Below, in pieces: positions 8,576 to 17,431 of a stretch of 23,506 bases of DNA. The position numbers and the translations under genes were made by a program. The stretch's first letter is position 1. Every line of letters begins with the position of its first letter. The notes beneath the pieces are model-generated. The model saw only the letters and a list, made by a program, of their open reading frames with translations, did not search any database and was not told the origin of the DNA. Origin of the DNA: Sphacelaria rigidula (Eukaryota > Phaeophyceae > Sphacelariales). The stretch spans positions 1 to 23,506 of the forward strand of contig CAXNAA020000259.1 in NCBI GenBank assembly GCA_964200075.2. The letters are read 5' to 3'.

Positions 8576-9692
8576 TGGTAGTCGAACTTAAACCGTTCGA
8601 CCGCCAGGGTAAGCCGGTAATTTGTATCAATATCACTTGAACAAAGTATCTATAATCAAGATGGACTACCCGCTCCGCGGTCTAAGGGTTACACCGAACA
8701 TTTTCGATTGAAAGCGATTTTTTCCAGGTTTTTTTATTACCATGACTCATCATGGTTTCTGGTTGATCCCAAACCTTTGAGAATCGAGATAAATGAGTAC
8801 CACGACACAAATTCCGAGAAACAAATATTGTCCGCCACTAATTTTGACCGAAACACGAGCTTCCCGGTCTCCGGAGGTCTTCTGAATGTACAGTCCTTGG
8901 TGCTCGGTCTGCGATATTTCCGGTCGACCGAATCGTTCCGGATCGTTACAATGGAAAATCTTGTGCCTCCTTTTTTCTTCTCGCTATTTATTGCGCTGCA
9001 GCCGAAAAACAGTGTGTTCGTGTCATATGCGGGCAATAACACCCCCTCGATGTACGGAGTTTTATCCCGTATCGATCGGACAACACAAAGTTGGGATGCC
9101 ATTCCAGGTATCACTGAATGAATGTATCAAAATAACTACAACCACCCAGGAGAGTAAACAGTACACCGTTTTTCTATATATAAAATCATCAACTGTACCT
9201 TGAAATGAAACGGTGATCACTAAAAAACAAGTAATGAAAAAAAATGCTACCGACAATGAATGGTACTCAAGAAAATATTTTGCTCGTACTACACTCAGCT
9301 ACACTCAAATTTAAGTTTCGTCAACACATCGACAATCATACATGAGTACGACCATGCCTGGTACATGAAAGAGCAGAAGAGGACAATATATATATGAGAT
9401 GCCTCGTATGCGCGTATGTTCGCACTACGTACATACATACGTTGAGCAAGCAGTGTAGATGTAGTCGTCGCAAGCGTCGCCACCGATCATCGTCCTATGA
9501 TGTATACGGAGCGCACACGTATACCCACGAAGTAGCCGTCGATCTACTAACGTATAGATCTGGTATACCAATTTTGGCTGTTTACATTTACTCGGACGAC
9601 TTTTCTATCGACCATACTCCTCGTTATTGCTAGAATCGTAATGGATCCTACTACCCAACCGCCCCCGCCCCTGCACTCCATTTCTGTTTCAG
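8576..9692. other. TIR element interior, left part; one weak ORF
   Basis: No gene is convincing. A 125-codon minus-strand frame (9114-8737) contains GGTRFSIVTIRNDSVDRKYRRP cut short by low-complexity flanks, but the plus strand is also open (8708-9121), so neither can be preferred. A perfect 7-bp hairpin, ACCATGA with TCATGGT around CTCA, lies at about 8740-8757. TGTTCGGTGTAACCCTTAG, read on the minus strand from about 8702, has the form of an LTR start, but no partner was found. 9130-9300 is AT-rich without features. Confidence 0.3.
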
Positions 9693-9693
9693 G

Positions 9694-10023
9694 TTTGCGA
9701 CCGAAACCTTGAGGACTTTCCCTGAATTCTTCTTGCCCCTTTCAATCAAAGCGGGACAGCTAGTCACGAAACCGGACGCTGGTTCCCAACTTTGGTCTGG
9801 AATCAGCCGCCAGGGCCTCCCGGTTCCTTGCACAGGTACATGGTACCTGCCGAACACGCCTTTCGCGAAATTTTCGAGAGACCAAGAAGCGGCGGCAACG
9901 CGGATGCGCCTTGTTGCGGGGCTTCACCAGTGTACCCATAGCTCACCATATGACTCTATCCCCTCGACGCCATCTTGCGCCCGGCGTACGTCAGTGATGT
10001 GGCCCACAAGGCAGGGGGCTTAA
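9694..10023 (+). CDS. Putative 3' exon of a host-like gene inside the TIR element
   Basis: A strong acceptor (pyrimidine tract CCCGCCCCTGCACTCCATTTC, then TGTTTCAG) ends at about 9692. The frame beginning TTT GCG ACC stays open for 109 codons to TAA at 10021-10023 (FATETLRTFPEFFLPLSIKA, later GTWYLPNTPFAKFSRDQEAA). No domain is recognised. The upstream exon was not found, so this may be a captured gene end. The opposite strand is partly open (9857-9651), which lowers certainty. Confidence 0.35.
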   Translation, partial: FATETLRTFPEFFLPLSIKAGQLVTKPDAGSQLWSGISRQGLPVPCTGTWYLPNTPFAKFSRDQEAAATRMRLVAGLHQCTHSSPYDSIPSTPSCARRTSVMWPTRQGA

Positions 10024-10088
10024 TCAGCAAAAAAAAAGGCAAAGTGCCCTATCGTCGACATGGTGGCGATCGCTCCGGCAGCAGCACG

Positions 10089-10563
10089 TCAAGAACTCGG
10101 TGTTGATGAGTTGACCATCTCAGTTCTCTGCCCGGTGACGTCTCCTTTCGAGACATCACTGCCGCAGTCGCGGTCGCTACTGCTATCACTGTCGCTACTG
10201 CCATCACCTCCGCCACGGCTGCGGCCGCCCGAGCCTTCGCCGCTGTCGCTGCCACTATCGATTTCGCTGTCGCGGTCGCTATTGCTGGGCAAGCCCCTTG
10301 AAAAGTGTGCCTCGCAAAGGCTTCGAACCCTTCTCCCTCAGTAAGTCCGCCGATTCTTCCATTTCTGCCTTCGCTTCTTCTACCTTTGCCATATCTACGT
10401 GATCCGGACGAAGAGGTCGATAAACAAAACATGGCAGCAGAGGGTACAACCGAGTAAAGCGAGCCAGCCTCAGGCACTCCAAAGAGGGCATGCCCGTACG
10501 AAGCTCGAAAGGCTTGTGCAGACATTCGAAAATCTGACTGGGTAGGACGTGTATAGACTGCAC
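10089..10563 (-). pseudogene. Host-like coding fragment with Ser/Asp-rich tail
   Basis: From 10563 the minus strand reads LPSQIFECLHKPFELRTGMP, RLARFTRLYPLLPCFVYRPL and an acidic helix VEEAKAEMEESADLLREKG, ending KGLAQQ and a stop at 10279. Moving by one base at about 10290 gives an uninterrupted Ser/Asp/Gly-rich tail (SDRDSEIDSGSDSGEGSGG and on to SSTPSS), so a frameshift probably joins the two. An AG-ended acceptor-like site (GGTGTGCAG) lies just upstream at about 10559-10567. The repeat-like RGYRRY composition means other frames are also open. Function unknown. Confidence 0.35.
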
Positions 10564-10867
10564 ACCGGAAGTAGATCTTGTACATGATTAATTAATACCA
10601 AATAATTTCGATACTAATCAGTCCATATATGCCAGGTAGATTCGTGGAAACACCAATAGTCCACACGAAAGGCATTTCGGACGAATTGAAGATTCCGTCG
10701 TACTGGACTACACAAACAGCTCATTACATTTTTCCACTCACCGAGCAAATGGGCAGGTTGCTGCACATACCCCTCACGAGTGATTTATATTATACACGTA
10801 CGCGCTTACAGCGGTGTGACCACGCGAGATTTCGTAGACGGCGCAGACGGACACAACAAACGTTGTC

Positions 10868-10890
10868 GCACTTTCATTCATTTCTGTTTT
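10868..10890 (+). promoter_or_regulatory. Possible oomycete-type initiator
   Basis: GCACTTTCATTCATTTCTG resembles the oomycete core promoter, a TCAYTY initiator followed by an AWTTY element. The next ATG is at 10937, about 50 bases on, and opens only 19 codons (MTGIFVGHFLAVIISSSPD) before a stop. If real it would mark the 5' end of a spliced gene reaching toward 12260, but no donor could be fixed. Confidence 0.25.
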
Positions 10891-11286
10891 CTATATACTT
10901 TTCGGTGAATCTCACTTCCTTAGTTCCAAGGTAAAGATGACCGGCATCTTCGTGGGGCATTTTCTGGCCGTGATCATTAGCTCATCGCCCGATTAACGCC
11001 GCAATATTATCCCCCTTTTTCGAAGGAAGATCGATTACGACGGAAGCAAACAGCGATAACGATCGATTACGGCCAGCCAGGCGTTTTCCTACGACAAAAC
11101 GAACAAGGACAAGGATGTGACCCTGCACGACAGGTTATAGGGAACGGGGTATTGTGTATATGGTGTGAAAGCGCGAATTGCTGCTGCCATGCTGACCGGT
11201 CCAACCCAGTACAGCCGGCAATTTAGGGTTGATTACAACAAAAAGAAGAGGAGAGATGACAGTTAGCTAATGATCACAACATGACC

Positions 11287-11311
11287 GCAGCAGCAGCAGC
11301 AGCAGCAGAAG
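11287..11311 (+). repeat. CAG microsatellite
   Basis: A short run of CAG units in an A-rich, CAG/CAA-rich stretch (about 11285-11360). It encodes nothing that can be supported. Confidence 0.6.
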
Positions 11312-11466
11312 CATGAGCACAACACAGAAGCAGCGGCAACAACAGCACAATAGCAGTGGTACACTATAAATCACACAAGTACCAGCGATCATAAGCGAAC
11401 AGGAGACATTTTCAACAAAACCGAAAAACGGAAGCTCGATTATTGCTGCTGCTGCCGCAACTACTA

Positions 11467-11467
<1 letters not shown>

Positions 11468-11524
<57 letters not shown>
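11468..11524 (+). repeat. (TGC)19 microsatellite
   Basis: Nineteen uninterrupted TGC units. On the minus strand they would encode 19 glutamines at the end of a 63-codon ORF that starts at 11655. That ORF has no other support, so I treat this as a simple repeat. Pure arrays of this length are usually polymorphic. 11525-12036 holds no supported gene. Confidence 0.85.
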
Positions 11525-11526
<2 letters not shown>

Positions 11527-12036
11527 GCCCTTGATAAGGCGACCGTGCCGTAAAACGAAAACGAACAAAACTCGTTGTTCGTGCTCATGATATCCAGAAT
11601 TATTGATCCGGATATATTGTCCGCGGCTCACGCATGTTCCCAGCATATTTTGCAAGAGATAAAATTTCGCACTTGTAGGTATACTATTTACACCCGTATG
11701 CTATTGGGGCAAAGCAGTAACTGGTAGCAGGAAACAAAACATGGAAAAAGGACACCCCTCTGCTGCGGCTGCTGTGCTGCTACTACGGCTGATCCTGTGG
11801 CCGAGAAAAAACAAGGCAGATAGCGTACACAACCGAAGCACAGCAGCTAGGAATACAGGCAATCACAGTGGTGGTGCCGCTCATTTATTCAAGATAATAT
11901 CACAACCCACCTGCCAATCGTGCTCGATGACCGGGTACCTCCGTCCCCTTTCACAGCATCAAGTAGCCCTTTAGATACTTCGAACATAGTGGTGGAGTAT
12001 TCGTACAGACAGGTCGACCTGCTGCCATCATGCTCC

Positions 12037-12213
12037 CTAGACTGCACACTGGTAGGGCACGCGCTCACTCACGAACCATTTGCGATCTGTCTCCGCTAAC
12101 AACGCTTCGAAGCGTTCCTCCTCCACTTTGAGCAGTTCAGCGTCGTGGGTGGTAAACGTAGGCGAGGCGAAAAATGCGGCACAATCGAGTTTAATGCAGC
12201 AGCGGTCATTATT
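12037..12213 (-). pseudogene. Small coding-like fragment, minus strand
   Basis: A 58-codon open stretch without its own ATG ends at TAG 12037-12039. It reads FASPTFTTHDAELLKVEEER, then FEALLAETDRKWFVSERVPY. The composition, an acidic helix followed by an aromatic-rich end, looks like real protein. It may be the last exon or a decayed part of a captured gene. No family is recognised. Confidence 0.3.
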
Positions 12214-12259
12214 CTATTACTCTGAGCTAGACTGGCCGTGAAGTTGTCCAGGCTAACAG

Positions 12260-12460
12260 GGGCTCGACAAGACCGACGCCGTTTCCGCGGCGGAGGTGGT
12301 GTGGGGCCATGTGATTCGTCTCATACGGGTAGCTTTTCCTTGGGCTGTCTGTCTGCTGATGCAAGAGGTTCAACCGTCCTACCAAGCCACAAGAGAGCTG
12401 GCGAAAATGGCAAAACTACACGAAAAAGCTTGCCTTGTACTACTAGGCAACAGCCAACAG
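12260..12460 (+). CDS. Putative 67-codon internal exon
   Basis: The reading opens right after an acceptor (GGCTAACAG, 12251-12259) and runs exactly 67 codons to CAACAG at 12460, followed by the donor-like GTCGTAAC. The peptide starts GLDKTDAVSAAEVVWGHVIR and ends KLHEKACLVLLGNSQQ. It is helical and amphipathic. The frame upstream of the acceptor has a stop (TAA 12254-12256), so an intron is needed to extend it. Product unknown. It lies inside the TIR element and may be part of a captured gene. Confidence 0.35.
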
Positions 12461-12791
12461 GTCGTAACTAACGGGGTGCGGCGGGGGGAGTATATATTTC
12501 CACGCAGCAAACGCGTGTGCACCGAAATGTTTTCCTGTGTCCGATGAGCTTCACAATATTAATTTAAATATCCACCCGGTCGACGAGGTTTGAATACTTT
12601 CTGAAAAATGATATCAGGGTTGAGATTCGAGAATAACATACTCTTGAAATTCAAAATGTTTCAAACGTTTGAAAAACAGGATTAGCTTTAAATTTAACTT
12701 TTCGCATTTTCAAACTCCTGATACATTAATTTAAATATATAAGGCCACGCGCGCTCTTCGATTGTATAACGGAACAAATGCATTTGTATGA

Positions 12792-13343
12792 GAATATCAA
12801 CGGGCAGATTATGTCGTTGCAAACATTTTTGTCCCTTGCCTACCTCTTTGCAAAATAAATGCCACCCTCAGACAGACAAGCCAACGCCCCCACCTGAGCT
12901 TCCAGCCGGGAGCGACGAATAGAACCAGGTATAATTCGTGCAGTAGGTTCATCAACTTTAGCATTTGCAAATACAATAGATCGGAAAATGCAGCAGGATC
13001 ATCGACAAAAGTGCGATCACCATCTCCTACCTCACACGGGAGGAGGTGGTGGAGATGGAAAATCGGCTCCAACAGCAGGTGCGTCTAGCTACTTCACGGT
13101 GAGATTCTAAGCGAATGGGAGAGGCAGCCGGTCACCCCTGCCTGCTCTGTCTTTGACTCTTCGAAACTGGAATTATTATTCGCTCACCGGCAGCACTGTC
13201 CGCCTCCGCCCGCGTTTGTCCCGCTCACCAGCTTCAAGTGGACATTCGGCAAACCTCCAAAGACGGCCGACTTCTCCAAACTCGAGCTCCAAGCTCGTAA
13301 ATCGGCGGAAATGATCGGTGGCATCGAAGCCTTCATCCCGTAG
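12792..13343 (+). pseudogene. Captured host-like gene, two exons, one frameshift
   Basis: A first open segment ends RPHLSFQPGATNRT at 12928, where GTATAATTCG begins a 65-bp intron (12929-12993) closing in AAAATGCAG. Splicing there keeps the frame (phase 2) and continues RIIDKSAITISYLTREEVVE, then MENRLQQQ. One extra base near 13088 breaks the frame. Removing it in thought leads into LLHGEILSEWERQPVTPACS, LELLFAHRQHCPPPPAF, FKWTFGKPPKTADFSKLELQ and SAEMIGGIEAFIP, stopping at TAG 13341-13343. The proline-rich and helical pattern resembles an ordinary cellular protein rather than a transposon protein. I do not recognise the family. The N-terminus is not found, so it is probably a truncated capture. 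Confidence 0.45.
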
Positions 13344-14450
13344 AAAGATTAGAGTACTCTACGAGAGTGAGTGAACGTGCGGTGGGGGCACCGTGTTCAT
13401 AGGTACGGGTAATTAAACTGAAAAATATCGATTTTCTCGTTGTTTTTCATGATAATACTTGTTGAGATTTCCTCTGGAAAACAGCTGCCTGAAAGTGACC
13501 CCTATGGCCTATGGCGTGACTCTTTACTCGTCACCAGAGACGAGCTTTAATACTCCAAACTGCCATGTTTGTGGATCTAATCCGGAAACCGTTTTTTTTC
13601 TTCATAATTCATATATGATGGTGATACTATGTTAAAACGAAAAATAGTTGAATGGTTGTGCCATGCCTACAGCATTTTGGAGGGATAATGAGTGAAAGCG
13701 GAAGCGGAGTGTGTAGCTTGTAGCTTGCCGGGCGAGAGGCCAAAGGCTGCAATATCCTGTGCCCAGAGGCTACAGTGCCCCACTGATACATCATGTATCA
13801 TGAGTGTAGTACGTGTATGTAGTGGCATTTGCTGTTTCAAAAATAGATGGTTTGGAGTGCATGGCCGTTCAAACTCAATGACGGGAGAAAAGTCCCATTT
13901 TATAATAAAAAAGCAAATTTAGAGTTCGAATACCCAAATTGCCGTCTTCTCCTCATGCTAGGATGCGCGCCTCGTGAGGGGGTGCTGCCACAACGCCACA
14001 ACAAGGACGTGATGGAGAGACACGAAGTAAGCTCATTTTCGCTGAAAAAAAGCTTGAAAATAAACGGGGCTAAATTTAAAAAAAGGCGGGCTTATGGAGC
14101 TGAAGCCTAGCGTTGGAGCTTGTGGGCGTTGTTTTATTAGTTCCTCTCCAGCCGATTCTTTCGCTGGCGCCCTTGTGTTTCGAATGTGCTCCTTTGTCGC
14201 ACTGTTGGCCAATGCCGCTGGCAGTTAATTGCAATGAGCGCGCAAGAAACGTTGTTTGCTTGCTATGCCTCCTGGAATCGATTTTGTCCCTCATTTTTTT
14301 CTGTGAGGTCTTGAACGAGGACACCAACCTGATGCCGCATCCCATATTGCCAGTTGATATATTGATGATGCCTCATCCGGACGAGTCAGTGCGCAGACTT
14401 GAACTGATATCACGTACGACACTCCTTCCCTTTACCTCCCGTATATTATA
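13344..14450. other. Interior of TIR element without a supported gene
   Basis: Short open frames at 13692-13922 and 13847-14110 (plus) have no recognisable features. 13731-13759 matches 17472-17500 of the C-type LTR at 28 of 29 bases (GGCGAGAGGCC, AGGCTGCAATATCCTG). This is either an LTR scrap or a motif widespread in this genome. 14113-14490 is open on the plus strand, but the peptide looks random. Confidence 0.4.
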
Positions 14451-14483
14451 TATTATCCCGTCGTTCGCTCGTTCTTTTCTCTG
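14451..14483 (+). promoter_or_regulatory. Putative core promoter of the 14519 gene
   Basis: An AT-rich TATATTATATATTA stretch at about 14443-14456 is followed by GCTCGTTCTTTTCTCTG at about 14467-14483. The latter is close to the oomycete initiator plus flanking element (GCTCATTY, then WTTY). The ATG follows about 40 bases later, a usual distance. Confidence 0.35.
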
Positions 14484-14518
14484 CCTGTGAAGACGCTGTC
14501 CAGCAGCATCGTACAGCG

Positions 14519-15123
14519 ATGTCTGTGGAGGACAACTATCTCGTACTGCAGTACTCCGGGAGGTTGAGTGGGCGACCTTCCGCCGGCGCAAGCAGCCACT
14601 TGCTTCGGAACCTCGACTGCGTGGTGCACAACTCGTCTAGCGGAAAAATGTTTACGTGCAACTCGCGAGTCGCCGTCGACGATGTGTTCGGCCAAGACAA
14701 CCTCAGCGGACTGTCCGCGCCGGTGCTGTCGTTGATGTCACAGGTGTCATTTCCATGTATGTATGTATGTATGTAAGCAATACTTATTCGACTAGACTGC
14801 AACAATTCTGCAGTTCGTTGACGAAGTGAACCAGTAGTCATGTTTTTTCTCTGTCTCTTACCTGACGATGTTGGCGTACTGGGTAGGTGGGCTCCTTATT
14901 ATGCTATACTCGTCCAGCATTCTAGTCGCACGGCTACAAACTATTGTAGCGATTGTGTTGCACTCATATATAGTTTTTTTCTTGTCGCCGTTGTCGCGTA
15001 CAGGCGTCCGCGGAGCAGACAAGTGGTGAAGTTACCGTCGACCCGAACCAAGTTCCGCAAGCTCTCCCGTTCGAGGACATCACTCCCGACAAGATCAAGG
15101 GTGCCTTCACAGCTGCTTTGTAG
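14519..15123 (+). CDS. Small spliced protein gene inside the TIR element, possibly intact (unrecognised)
   Basis: Exon 1 (14519-14743) encodes 75 residues starting MSVEDNYLVLQYSGRLSGRP and ending SLMSQ at a CAG/GTGTCA donor. The last exon (15004-15123) follows a long pyrimidine tract and TACAG. It reads ASAEQTSGEVTVDPNQVPQA, then LPFEDITPDKIKGAFTAAL and TAG. Both boundaries are phase 0, giving 114 residues. A 12-nt microexon (14814-14825, FVDE) between a 70-bp intron ending CTGCAG and a GTGAAC donor would give 118. If the microexon reads on instead, it stops at 14835-14837 after 82. A promoter-like region lies upstream and a hairpin downstream. No frame damage is visible. I do not recognise the family. 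It is probably a host gene or gene copy carried by the transposon. Confidence 0.5.
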
Positions 15124-15156
15124 GCTAGCGGGGCCGATTCCAGGCCTGCTGAAGAT

Positions 15157-15176
15157 GTCGCCACGACGGTGGCGAC
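15157..15176 (+). terminator. Perfect 8-bp stem-loop in the presumed 3' UTR
   Basis: GTCGCCAC pairs with GTGGCGAC around the tetraloop GACG, 34 bases after the stop codon of the upstream gene, followed by AAACTTTTTCAGTTTTT. It has the size of a histone-type 3' stem-loop but not its sequence. It could act in mRNA processing or stability, or be chance. Confidence 0.35.
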
Positions 15177-15346
15177 AAACTTTTTCAGTTTTTACACCAA
15201 AAAACGATGTATACTTCTGTTTACTCTCCAGTGTGTTTTTTCCCTATTTGATTACACTTATTCAGTGATACCTGGTATGGTATAGTATAGTCAAGTAGTT
15301 CAGATAGTACCACGTATCAAGTAGAATGCGCCGTGGTCAACGGTAC

Positions 15347-15528
15347 TGTTGAGACAAGTTGCCGTAGACGTGGTTGAGGTACGGCTCTGAGCATGCTGCA
15401 GTAGTGAGTGGACGTAGCCAGAGTGCATTATCAGTACTACGGAGTAGTAAAGACCATATTATGGGCCAAAGGGTATCACCACACCAATAAATTATATGTC
15501 ATAGTTCCTACTGGTGGTGCGGTGTTGG
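15347..15528 (+). repeat. Possible LTR fragment next to the right TIR
   Basis: TGTTGAGACAAGTTGCCG has the TGTTGA start typical of Ty1/copia LTRs, preceded by GGTAC. The following 170 bases are non-coding. No ...ACA end with a matching GGTAC was found before the TIR, so it would be a truncated LTR. Weak; recognition is by start motif only. Confidence 0.25.
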
Positions 15529-15751
15529 TATGGAAATATGCCGAGGGGCTTCTTCATTCTGGTAATATTGACGTTTGTTATGATTAGTGATCGACCTAGA
15601 AGCACCTCATGCGAGCCGCATCACCTGCATACATCAATGATCAGGGACTGCATACAGTTTCGATCGGAAATGTTTTTGCCGATTTTTTTATCATCATTTT
15701 TCCAATCCCATCCTACAGATATCGTTCATCCTACACTTCTAGTTCACACTG
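15529..15751 (-). repeat. Right terminal inverted repeat
   Basis: Reverse complement of 8353-8575, ending outward in CTAGTTCACACTG and followed directly by TCACATCAT and protease sequence. Confidence 0.85.
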
Positions 15752-15760
15752 TCACATCAT
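15752..15760. repeat. Right target-site duplication
   Basis: TCACATCAT, identical to the unoccupied site at 5280-5288 and, as the complement ATGATGTGA, to 515-523. Confidence 0.6.
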
Positions 15761-17340
15761 CTGCACCCGGTATGACCGCATATGAACATGGATTCAGCAC
15801 AACCGGCCCCCAGCTGGTGTGTAAAGTGGTTCGGACAGGGCAAGCTTTCTGCTTCACGCGCTCAACGTTGCCGTTAGCCAGTTTCACCAGCTGTTCATTG
15901 ACCAATCGGTGTGACCACTCGAACATCTGGAACCATAGCTTGTAATTTCGCCCCTACACCCACTGACATGGTCGTGATTCCAGATCCCGAGTCTAAAATG
16001 GCCTTGACCGGACAAACACTCTGTGCCCCTGCACTCGGTACAGACAAGTCGGCGAGACACCGTCGTTCCTCTTTTTCTACGCGTATCCGCTCAGATTGAA
16101 AACCTGATACCCCACCCGATGTAAGCGATCTCCACGACGACATCGCCTCAGATGTCCAGCGCGGGACTGTTTCCCCTGTTTCCCCCGATACGGTCTGCTG
16201 TACGCCACCAGTAGAAATGAACGGTTCTGGCGGCAGCATCGCTCCACTGATGGGAGCACCCCCTCCATTGGTTGGAAATACAGCCCTTGTAGCGGCGGGA
16301 CTCTTGCCTCCTCCTCGAGGCACCTGTCCAGGGCCCTGCGACAGCTGCTGCTGTTGTTGCTGCGTGTCGCCGGCCTTCGACTGCCCACCTGCAGCATGTT
16401 GTCGAGCAGCAGCTTGGCTTTGCTGCTTACAACCCTTTATGAAGTGGCTCTTGTCTCCACATGAGAAACAACCTGCATAGCTTGTGCCCGATTCCTGAGA
16501 TTTCCCGGAAATGGCTCTCTCACTGCCAGTGGTCGTCCTTTTTCCACCATTCCGTTCGCGCTTGGACCCGGAGATCCCGCTGCCGCCTTTCTTTTTCAGC
16601 TGCGGCTGGTGACGGCGCTGTTTATCAGCCGCTTTCACCGTCTTCCATGCCTCTGCGGCTTCCCGAGCCGTATCATACACGAGTCCAGGGTCCTCTTTCC
16701 ACCCCCCTTTCATGTGCAGCATGTTGAGCAATTTTGTCTTGAATTCAGGGGGGGGCATGCCGGCGAGCAATTCCCACGTAATTATTTGAGCGGGTCCTGC
16801 TTTGAACGTCTCGTCCTCGTGGAACTCGCGCTCGATGCTTGCCTTTGCGGCAAAAAAATAACTCCTCGAGGGCACCCCACTGTCCCTCGATTCTACCCAT
16901 GGCAATCGGCTCGTTGCGTGAGGCCATCGCTATAAGCACACCCGCTGTAGCAACGGAAGAATCGATCTCTGTATGAATCCAACATTTTGCATGCCGGCTT
17001 TTTGCCTCCTTCAGTATCGAGTACAGATTCGTCAAATATTGTACATTTCAAAAACGCGCGAACGTGCTCAGGCACGACTCTATCACGGACGATAAATCGG
17101 CCTGTACGGTCCTACCCTTATTGATCAATTGTAGAGCTTCTTCCTAATCCGTGTATTTTTGAAAAAACCGTCTGGAGGCATCTTCGCTGGAATGCCGTCC
17201 GTACACGGATGCTTTTAGCGATCCGGCATAAGCTCAGTAAGTTCAAATGTCACCTCATCGCCTGCATCGCTTCCACCATCTTTCCTGCGCGCTGCTATTC
17301 TTTTCCAGCTGCACGCGATGCTTTTAGCCAACGTGGTCAT
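15752..17340 (-). pseudogene. Gag-protease gene interrupted by the TIR element (copy 3)
   Basis: This is the best Gag in the window. From 16905 to 15895 it is open for 336 codons: GPAQIITWELLAGMPPPEFK (about residues 37-56), MLHMKGGWKEDPGLVY, and an intact CCHC knuckle CFSCGDKSHFIKGC (Cys146, Cys149, His154, Cys159). A glutamine run follows, then the protease active site ILDSGSGITTMS (Asp305, Ser306, Gly307) in frame with Gag. So the ancestral form needed no stop between Gag and protease. One extra A at about 15907 (CCAATCGG against CCATCGG in copy 2) shifts the frame. The shifted frame continues as LANGNVERVKQK, then CSYAVIPGADDV up to the TIR. Upstream, Gag continues in broken frames to a possible ATG at 17338-17340 (MTTLAKSIACSWKRI), with at least two stops. 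17341-17431 is leader. Confidence 0.85.
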
Positions 17341-17431
17341 CCCTTTGTTCAACGAGCTGCAACGAGCTACCTCGCGTTACAGACTGCACACCTGTCTGTG
17401 TACAACATAAAAGAAAATGCAGAAACTATCC

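Larger units (their letters stand above)
8353..15751. mobile_element. 7,399-bp TIR transposon carrying host-gene pieces (Pack-MULE-like)
   Basis: The element starts and ends with 223-bp inverted repeats opening CAGTGTGAACTAGAAGTG. The two arms differ at about 15 positions with no obvious indels. It interrupts a retropepsin gene: the downstream half lies at 8303-8352, the upstream half at 15752 onward, in the correct order and orientation. The target is duplicated as TCACATCAT on the right and GCACATAT on the left. No transposase motif was found inside. The interior holds several spliced, host-like gene fragments. Long TIRs and an 8-9 bp duplication fit Mutator-like elements. hAT elements also duplicate 8 bp and often begin CAG, but rarely have such long TIRs, so the superfamily call is inference. 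Confidence 0.75.

Noticed and set aside
8708-9121. 137-codon plus-strand ORF
   Set aside because: The opposite strand is equally open over the same bases and neither has a recognisable motif.
11464-11655. Poly-glutamine protein gene
   Set aside because: The frame exists only because of the TGC repeat; no promoter, splice signal or conserved N-terminus supports it.
12809-13072. 87-codon minus-strand ORF
   Set aside because: Antisense to the two-exon fragment 12792-13343, where a 65-bp intron with matching phase supports the plus strand.
14754-14775. (GTAT)n microsatellite as a separate feature
   Set aside because: Only five or so units, and it lies inside the first intron of the 14519 gene, where it may just overlap donor-like GTAAG sequence.
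8353-15751. Polinton, virus-like or CACTA element
   Set aside because: No polymerase, integrase, capsid or CACTA-type terminus (CACTA/G with 3-bp duplication) was found; length and duplication fit MULE or hAT better.
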